NCBI GenBank assembly: GCA_027311065.1
Contig: DAICZP010000094.1
Span: 1-64,000, forward strand
DNA from: Thiomonas sp.
Lineage (GTDB): Bacteria; Pseudomonadota; Gammaproteobacteria; Burkholderiales; Burkholderiaceae_C
Direction: 5' to 3'
DNA length: 64,000 nt
This document shows, piece after piece, positions 59,318-64,000 of the stretch. The notes under the pieces were generated by a model. That model was given only the letters and a program-made list of their open reading frames with translations, did not search any database and was not told the origin of the DNA. Made by a program: the position numbers and the translations under genes. The first letter of the stretch is position 1; each line of letters starts with the position of its first letter.

Positions 59318-60304
59318 ATGCGCAACGTCGTCGTGCTCGGAGGTTCGGGTTTCATCGGATCGCATGTTGTCGCGCGCCTGAGCGCAGCGGGATGCAGCGT
59401 GCGCGTGCCCACGCGCCGACGTGAGCGCGCTCGGCACCTGTTGCCGCTGCCCACGGTGGAGCTGATCGCCACGGACACCTTCGATCAGGCAACCTTGCAG
59501 AGACTCGTTCGCGGCACCGATGCCGTCGTGAATCTGGTTGGCGTTCTGCATGGACGGCGCGGTACTCCCTACGGTCCCGCCTTCGAGCGCGCCCACGTGC
59601 GCCTGGTCGACAGGCTGGCGAGCGCCTGTGTGGCCGAGGGCGTGACGCGCGTCGTTCACGTCAGCGCGATCGGCGCGGACAGCCGGGGTCCCTCGATGTA
59701 CCTTCGCTCGAAGGGGGATGGCGAGGCCGCCCTGCGCGCGGCGGCCGGGTTGCGCTGGACCATTCTTCGTCCGTCGGTGGTGTTTGGCGCAGGGGACAAT
59801 TTTCTCAACATGTTTGCGGCAATGCAGCGCATCGCGCCGGTCGTTCCTCTGGGTGGAGCTGATCAGCGTTTTGCCCCCGTGCATGTCGGGGACGTCGCAT
59901 GCGCGATCGAGCACGCGCTGCGCGGCCCGCGGTCAGCCGCGACCGTGGGCCGTATCTACGAATTGGCGGGCCCAGGCGTGTACACGCTCGGAGAACTGGT
60001 CCGTCTTGCCGGGGTCTGGGCCGGCATTGCGAACGGGCGTGGGCGGCCGGTGCTCAGCCTTCCGGCGCCACTGGCGCGCCTGCTGGCGACGCTGCTGGAA
60101 TTCGCGCCCGGCGGCCCACTGATGAGCCGTGACAATCTCGATTCGATGCGTCAGCCCAGTATTGCGGGCGGGGTTCTCCCGGGCTTTGCCCCCGAGCTCG
60201 GTGTGGAACGTCCGGCAAGTCTGGAAGCCGTTGCACCGGGCTATCTGGGGCAACACGGATTGGCGGGGCGCTTCGATGGGTTCCGCGCGAGCGCGGGGCG
60301 CTGA
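59318..60304 (+). CDS. NAD(P)-binding atypical SDR, complex I NDUFA9-like
   Basis: 328 residues from the ATG at 59318, which has AAGGAGAAGG upstream; longer in-frame readings are rejected. Rossmann motif VVVLGGSGFIGSHVVARL at the N-terminus, VVHVSAIGAD in the middle, no canonical YxxxK with Ser (MYLRSKGDGE instead), as in the NDUFA9/atypical SDR group. Such proteins in proteobacteria are common near slt/rep; substrate unknown. The next ATG follows its stop directly (TGAATG). Confidence 0.85.
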   Translation: MRNVVVLGGSGFIGSHVVARLSAAGCSVRVPTRRRERARHLLPLPTVELIATDTFDQATLQRLVRGTDAVVNLVGVLHGRRGTPYGPAFERAHVRLVDRLASACVAEGVTRVVHVSAIGADSRGPSMYLRSKGDGEAALRAAAGLRWTILRPSVVFGAGDNFLNMFAAMQRIAPVVPLGGADQRFAPVHVGDVACAIEHALRGPRSAATVGRIYELAGPGVYTLGELVRLAGVWAGIANGRGRPVLSLPAPLARLLATLLEFAPGGPLMSRDNLDSMRQPSIAGGVLPGFAPELGVERPASLEAVAPGYLGQHGLAGRFDGFRASAGR

Positions 60305-60964
60305 ATGGCAGCGCCCGCGCGCAAGGCCCCCATGCGCGCGCTCACGCCCTGCGGTGGCGCTGCCGCAGGCGTCGCCGATGCATCGCTTCCGCGGCTGTAC
60401 GCGGTGACGCCTGATCCGTCGGCGTTTTCCGATCTTCAGGTATTTATGGATGGAATCGTCCGCGTGCTGCGCCGAGGCACCGGTTTGATCCAGTTTCGCG
60501 CCCGCAGCCTCGAGACCGACCCCGATGCATACCTTGCTGCGCTGCGGCATGTGCGCGCGATCAGCCTTGCCCATGGCGCTCACTTGATCGCGAACCCCCC
60601 GTCCGGCGTGTTCACGCAAGCTGCGCGCATTGCCGATGGCGTGCATCTGGGCAGTGCGGCGCTGATGCGCTGCACTGCGCGCCCGGTTCCGGAAGCGGCA
60701 ATGCTCAGCGCGGCATGTCACGATGCGGCACAGTTGCAACGGGCGCAAGCGTTGAACGTCGATTTCGTCACGCTGTCTCCCGTGCTGGCGACAGCCACCC
60801 ACCCCGATGCGACGCCGCTGGGGTGGGCCGGCTTCGCGGCGCTGGCGGCGGAGAGCCGGTTGCCCATCTACGCCTTGGGCGGAATGGATCCGGCCATGCT
60901 GGCGGTGGCGCGTGCGCACGGCGCTCACGGGATCGCCGCGATTCGAGGTTTGTGGCTGGCTTGA
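60305..60964 (+). CDS. ThiE-like (thiamine phosphate synthase superfamily) protein
   Basis: 219 residues. TENI/ThiE barrel: LYAVTPDP, LIQFRARSL, IADGVHLGSAALM, SAACHDAAQLQRAQ, DFVTLSPVLATATHPDATPL and the C-terminal IYALGGMDPAMLAVARAHGA. This wording matches the ThiE-like domain usually fused behind a MutT Nudix domain rather than genuine ThiE: the Lys of QLREK is missing. Here it is a separate gene, 53 kb from mutT. Starts immediately after the SDR stop codon. Function unproven; thiamine synthesis is doubtful. Confidence 0.8.
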   Translation: MAAPARKAPMRALTPCGGAAAGVADASLPRLYAVTPDPSAFSDLQVFMDGIVRVLRRGTGLIQFRARSLETDPDAYLAALRHVRAISLAHGAHLIANPPSGVFTQAARIADGVHLGSAALMRCTARPVPEAAMLSAACHDAAQLQRAQALNVDFVTLSPVLATATHPDATPLGWAGFAALAAESRLPIYALGGMDPAMLAVARAHGAHGIAAIRGLWLA

Positions 60965-61011
60965 CGCTTGCGCGTCGCTACACTTGCTCTCCTGTCATCT
61001 TGGTTCCATCC

Positions 61012-63009
61012 ATGCTCAACGCTGCCCAGGAGCGCGCGGTCAATCATCTCGGGGGTCCCTGTCTCGTGATCGCCGGTGCCGGAAGCGGTAAGACACGCGT
61101 CATCACCCACAAGATTGCCCGCCTGCTCAAGGCGGGCTACGCTCCCGGCGAAATCGCCGCCATCACCTTTACAAACAAAGCTGCGGCGGAGATGCGTGAG
61201 CGTGCCATGACCTTGCTCGATGACCGCAAAGCGGCGCGGGAACTCGTCATTTCCACCTTTCACGCGCTGGGGGTGCGCATGCTGCGGGAGGATGGCACCG
61301 CGCTGGGGCTGAAAGCGCAGTTCTCGATTCTCGACAGTGACGACGTCGCCGGACTGTTGCGTGAAGCGGGTGCCACCACCGATGCGAAGCTCGCGCGCAG
61401 CTGGCAATGGCGCATCAGTCAATGGAAAGGCGCACTGCTCGATCCGGCACAGGCCGCGGCGACGGCGCGCGATCCCGAGGAGCGCCAGACCGCGCTGGTC
61501 TGGGCCCGGTATGCCGAGCAGCTTGCGGCTTACCAGGCGGTGGATTTCGATGACCTGATGGTGCTGCCGCTGCGCTTGCTGCAGCAGCACGGCGACGTGC
61601 GGGAGCGATGGCGCAAACGCCTGCGCTACCTCCTGGTCGATGAGTACCAGGACACCAGCGACGCACAATATCAGCTGCTCAAGTTGCTTGCCGGCGGCGC
61701 TGGACGATTTACTGCTGTCGGCGATGACGACCAAAGCATCTACGGCTGGCGTGGAGCTACCCTGGACAACTTGCGCCAGCTTCCGAAGGATTACCCGCAA
61801 CTTGAGGTGATCAAGCTCGAGCAGAATTACCGCTCGACCAACGCGATCCTGCGTGCCGCGAATGCGGTGATCGCATCCAACCCCAAGATTTATCCGAAGC
61901 GCTTGTGGAGCGAGCACGGCGAGGGCGAGGCGGTCGAGGTGCGCGAAGCCGAGACTGACGACGAAGAGGCCGAGCGCATTGTCGCGCGGGTGCAGGCGCT
62001 GCGCGGGGGGCGTGGGGCGAAGCTGTCCGATGTTGCCGTTCTTTACCGCGCCAATCATCAATCGCGGCCGATCGAACAAGCGCTGCGCAAGGCCAATATT
62101 CCTTACGTGGTCAGTGGGGGACAGAGCTTTTTTGATCGATCGGAAATCAAGGACGTCTGCGCCTACCTCCGCCTGCTCGCAAACCCCGACGACGATCCCG
62201 CGTTCCTGCGTGCAGTAACCACGCCCAAGCGCGGCATCGGTGCGTCCACGCTGAAGAGTCTGGGGACGTTTGCGACGCAGTGGAAAGTTTCCTTGTTCGA
62301 TGCCCTGTTTCGCGACGCGCTGCCTGCGGTGGTGGGCCAGCGACAGGCCGACGCGCTGCGCGAGTTCGCCCGCATGATGCACGACATCGACTGGCGCGAG
62401 CGCACCGAGCCCGCCGGCCCGCTGCTGCGCGATCTGCTGGCCACCATCGGCTTTGAGACCCACTTGCGTGACAGCGCCGACAACGATCGTGAAGCATCGC
62501 AGCGCTGGAGCAACGTCAACGATTTTTGCGACTGGATCGGCCGCAAGTCCGAGGAAGATGGTCATTCGCTCAAGCGTATGGCGCAGATGGTGGCCTTGAT
62601 CACCCAGCTAGCCGAACGCGGGGACCAGCAGGACGCGGTGACCCTGTCCACCTTGCATGCTTCCAAGGGGCTGGAGTGGCCGCACGTGTGGTTGGCCGGG
62701 TGCGAGGACGGCATGCTGCCCTTCTTCACCGACGAGCGACCACTCACCGACACCGGACTGGAAGAGGAGCGCCGCTTGATGTATGTCGGCGTGACGCGGG
62801 CACGTCAGACCCTGACCCTGAGCCACTGCCGCAAGCGACGTGCGGCCGGTCGCAACCCCCGTGGCTGCACGCCCAGCCGGTTTCTCGACGACCTGCGCGC
62901 CGAACTGCCGAAGACCGACGGACGGGCCACCGCGCTCGCGCGCTTGTCCGCGTTGCGCAACAGACTCGCCACTCCAACTGCCGAGGCCACCGAGGTCGCG
63001 GAATCGTGA
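61012..63009 (+). CDS. rep: ATP-dependent DNA helicase Rep
   Basis: 665-residue superfamily 1A helicase (E. coli Rep 673). Motif I GAGSGKT near residue 25, motif Ia ITFTNKAAAEM, motif II LVDEYQDT, motif III VGDDDQSIYGWRGA, motif IV LEQNYRST, motif V LSTLHASKGLEW and motif VI MYVGVTRARQ are all present. It clears proteins ahead of replication forks. The LysE-type gene follows with GTGA overlap or 5 bp. Confidence 0.96.
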   Translation: MLNAAQERAVNHLGGPCLVIAGAGSGKTRVITHKIARLLKAGYAPGEIAAITFTNKAAAEMRERAMTLLDDRKAARELVISTFHALGVRMLREDGTALGLKAQFSILDSDDVAGLLREAGATTDAKLARSWQWRISQWKGALLDPAQAAATARDPEERQTALVWARYAEQLAAYQAVDFDDLMVLPLRLLQQHGDVRERWRKRLRYLLVDEYQDTSDAQYQLLKLLAGGAGRFTAVGDDDQSIYGWRGATLDNLRQLPKDYPQLEVIKLEQNYRSTNAILRAANAVIASNPKIYPKRLWSEHGEGEAVEVREAETDDEEAERIVARVQALRGGRGAKLSDVAVLYRANHQSRPIEQALRKANIPYVVSGGQSFFDRSEIKDVCAYLRLLANPDDDPAFLRAVTTPKRGIGASTLKSLGTFATQWKVSLFDALFRDALPAVVGQRQADALREFARMMHDIDWRERTEPAGPLLRDLLATIGFETHLRDSADNDREASQRWSNVNDFCDWIGRKSEEDGHSLKRMAQMVALITQLAERGDQQDAVTLSTLHASKGLEWPHVWLAGCEDGMLPFFTDERPLTDTGLEEERRLMYVGVTRARQTLTLSHCRKRRAAGRNPRGCTPSRFLDDLRAELPKTDGRATALARLSALRNRLATPTAEATEVAES

Positions 63010-63014
63010 ACGCC

Positions 63015-63647
63015 ATGCATCCCTTGACCCTGTTGGCCGCGTTGGCGGCCGTCTATGTGCCCACGCTGGCAGTACCTGGCCCGAATTTTCTGGCAGTGAC
63101 GCGCGCGGCGCTGGCCGCGCCACGGCGTATCAGCGTCGCCACCGCGCTGGGAGTCGCGACGGGGAGCACCGTGCAGGCTGCATTCGCGGCTGCCGGTGTT
63201 GGCGTTCTGCTGGCGCACCATCCAGCTGCCCAGCGAGCGGTGGCGTTGGTGGGCGGGTTTTATCTCGTGGTGGTTGCCCGTTCGATCTGGCGCCAGGCGC
63301 GCATGAACATGCTTGCGACGGAAGCGGGCGCCGCGGAGCCGACGTCGATCTCAGCGGCTTACCGGGCCGGATTGTTGACCAACCTCACCAACCCGAAGGC
63401 ACTGGTGTTTTTCTCGACTATTTTCACCGCTTTGGTGGGGCCCGGAGTTCCTTGGACGCTACGCGTCGCCGCGGTCGCGGCGATCTGTGTGTTGTCGATC
63501 AGCTGGCATCTGGCACTGGCGACGCTGTTCACGCATCGGCGCGTGCGGCACGCATATGCGGGAGTGCGTCCGGCGTTGCTGCGACTGACCGCGGTCGCCA
63601 TTGGCGGATTCGGCTTGCACCTCGCCTGGGGGGCGATGCGCGGCTGA
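63015..63647 (+). CDS. LysE/RhtB-family amino-acid exporter
   Basis: 210 residues from the ATG at 63015; a GTG at 63006 overlapping the rep stop is an alternative start. About six hydrophobic segments, the N-terminal VPGPNFLAVTRAAL and the centre LLTNLTNPKALVFF are family signatures. Efflux of an amino acid or similar compound is expected; the substrate is not known. Confidence 0.9.
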   Translation: MHPLTLLAALAAVYVPTLAVPGPNFLAVTRAALAAPRRISVATALGVATGSTVQAAFAAAGVGVLLAHHPAAQRAVALVGGFYLVVVARSIWRQARMNMLATEAGAAEPTSISAAYRAGLLTNLTNPKALVFFSTIFTALVGPGVPWTLRVAAVAAICVLSISWHLALATLFTHRRVRHAYAGVRPALLRLTAVAIGGFGLHLAWGAMRG

Positions 63648-63666
63648 GCGCAAGCGCCGCATCTGC

Positions 63667-64000
63667 TCATGGGGCGACCGGGATCCAGATCCGCTTCAGA
63701 TAGCCCTGCGCATCGACGGGTTCCACGCGCCAGGCCTGTGCGCGCCGGCCCCGGCAGCGCCACGAAACGGCCGAGTCGTGCCCGGTGACGATCATCGGGA
63801 CGAAGTTGGCATCGGGATGTGTGTGGCAATACGCGCGGATCGCCTCGTCCGGGCGGCGCCCGGTGCGCGCCTTGGACCCGCACGGAAGATTCGCCCCGTA
63901 CACGCACGCCATGACCGCGCCCTTGGCACAGCGCCAGGCAACCCAGTCAGCGCGTGCGGGATCCACGGCCAGACGCTGTGCCATCCAGACGGGGAGCCGG
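63667..64000 (-). CDS. Hypothetical Cys-containing protein, 5' end outside window
   Basis: The frame is open to the window edge, so the N-terminus is missing; an internal Met is at 63984. The visible part has six cysteines (WRCAKGAVMACVYGANLPCG, AYCHTHPD, SWRCRGR) suggesting disulphides in an exported protein. I recall similar uncharacterised proteins in alpha/betaproteobacteria but know no function. Confidence 0.6.
   Translation of the reverse strand, partial: RLPVWMAQRLAVDPARADWVAWRCAKGAVMACVYGANLPCGSKARTGRRPDEAIRAYCHTHPDANFVPMIVTGHDSAVSWRCRGRRAQAWRVEPVDAQGYLKRIWIPVAP

Noticed and set aside
60925-62565. 546-codon open frame antisense to rep
   Set aside because: Lies fully inside rep, which has all helicase motifs; no domain in the antisense product.

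Overview
The window reads as a chromosomal segment of a high-GC betaproteobacterium, most likely a member or close relative of Burkholderiales. The evidence is gene order rather than any single marker. The runs lpxC / DUF721 / secA / argJ / DUF815 ATPase / mutT / yacG / zapD / coaE / pilD-pilC-pilB, and ampD / pilR / pilS / PP0621 / ccsA-like / ffh / proS / rppH / CNP1-like / proB / obgE / rpmA / rplU / ispB, are typical of that class. I cannot name a genus from sequence alone.

Layout. Bases 1-19.6 kb hold envelope and secretion genes (lpxC, secA), arginine and CoA biosynthesis (argJ, coaE), cell division (zapD), the type IV pilus assembly set pilB-pilC-pilD, purT, a glycerate kinase, two small exported c-type cytochromes, uppP, and a LytS/LytTR two-component pair. 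Bases 19.6-29 kb hold argH, dcd, a DUF167 gene, an alanine/lysine-rich histone H1-like gene, and the class Ia ribonucleotide reductase nrdA-nrdB. A clear pair of NrdR boxes frames the nrdA promoter. Bases 27.6-46.4 kb hold ampD, pilRS, SRP (ffh), proS, RNA decapping (rppH), proB, obgE, L27/L21 and ispB. They end in a less conserved module made of an orphan winged-helix regulator with a pseudo-receiver domain, a TonB-dependent receptor and an exported cytochrome c. The regulator gene and the receptor gene share a 17-bp direct-repeat motif upstream.

Bases 46.6-49.6 kb are the accessory part. A tRNA-Pro(CGG) gene is followed by about 700 bp of apparently decayed DNA, then a Fic-family gene whose promoter carries four copies of a TTGGGGTA-type half-site, and then a degenerate copy of the tRNA 3' end. 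Next come two divergent DUF3563 paralogues, each preceded by the same 16-20 bp palindrome (TTAGGGTTAACCCTAA). Bases 49.6-64 kb return to household genes: DUF1841, a nitroreductase, an orphan ParA-like ATPase, an FNR-like regulator with a probable self-binding site, nadC-nadA, mnmC, a 5-formyl-THF cyclo-ligase, a soluble lytic transglycosylase, an NDUFA9-like epimerase, a free-standing ThiE-like protein, rep helicase, a LysE-type exporter and a 3'-terminal fragment of a hypothetical gene.

No rRNA, CRISPR array, intact transposase or intact integrase was seen. The strongest candidates for something undescribed are the DUF3563 pair with its duplicated operator, the self-contained Fic locus at tRNA-Pro, and the orphan regulator/TonB receptor/cytochrome module.
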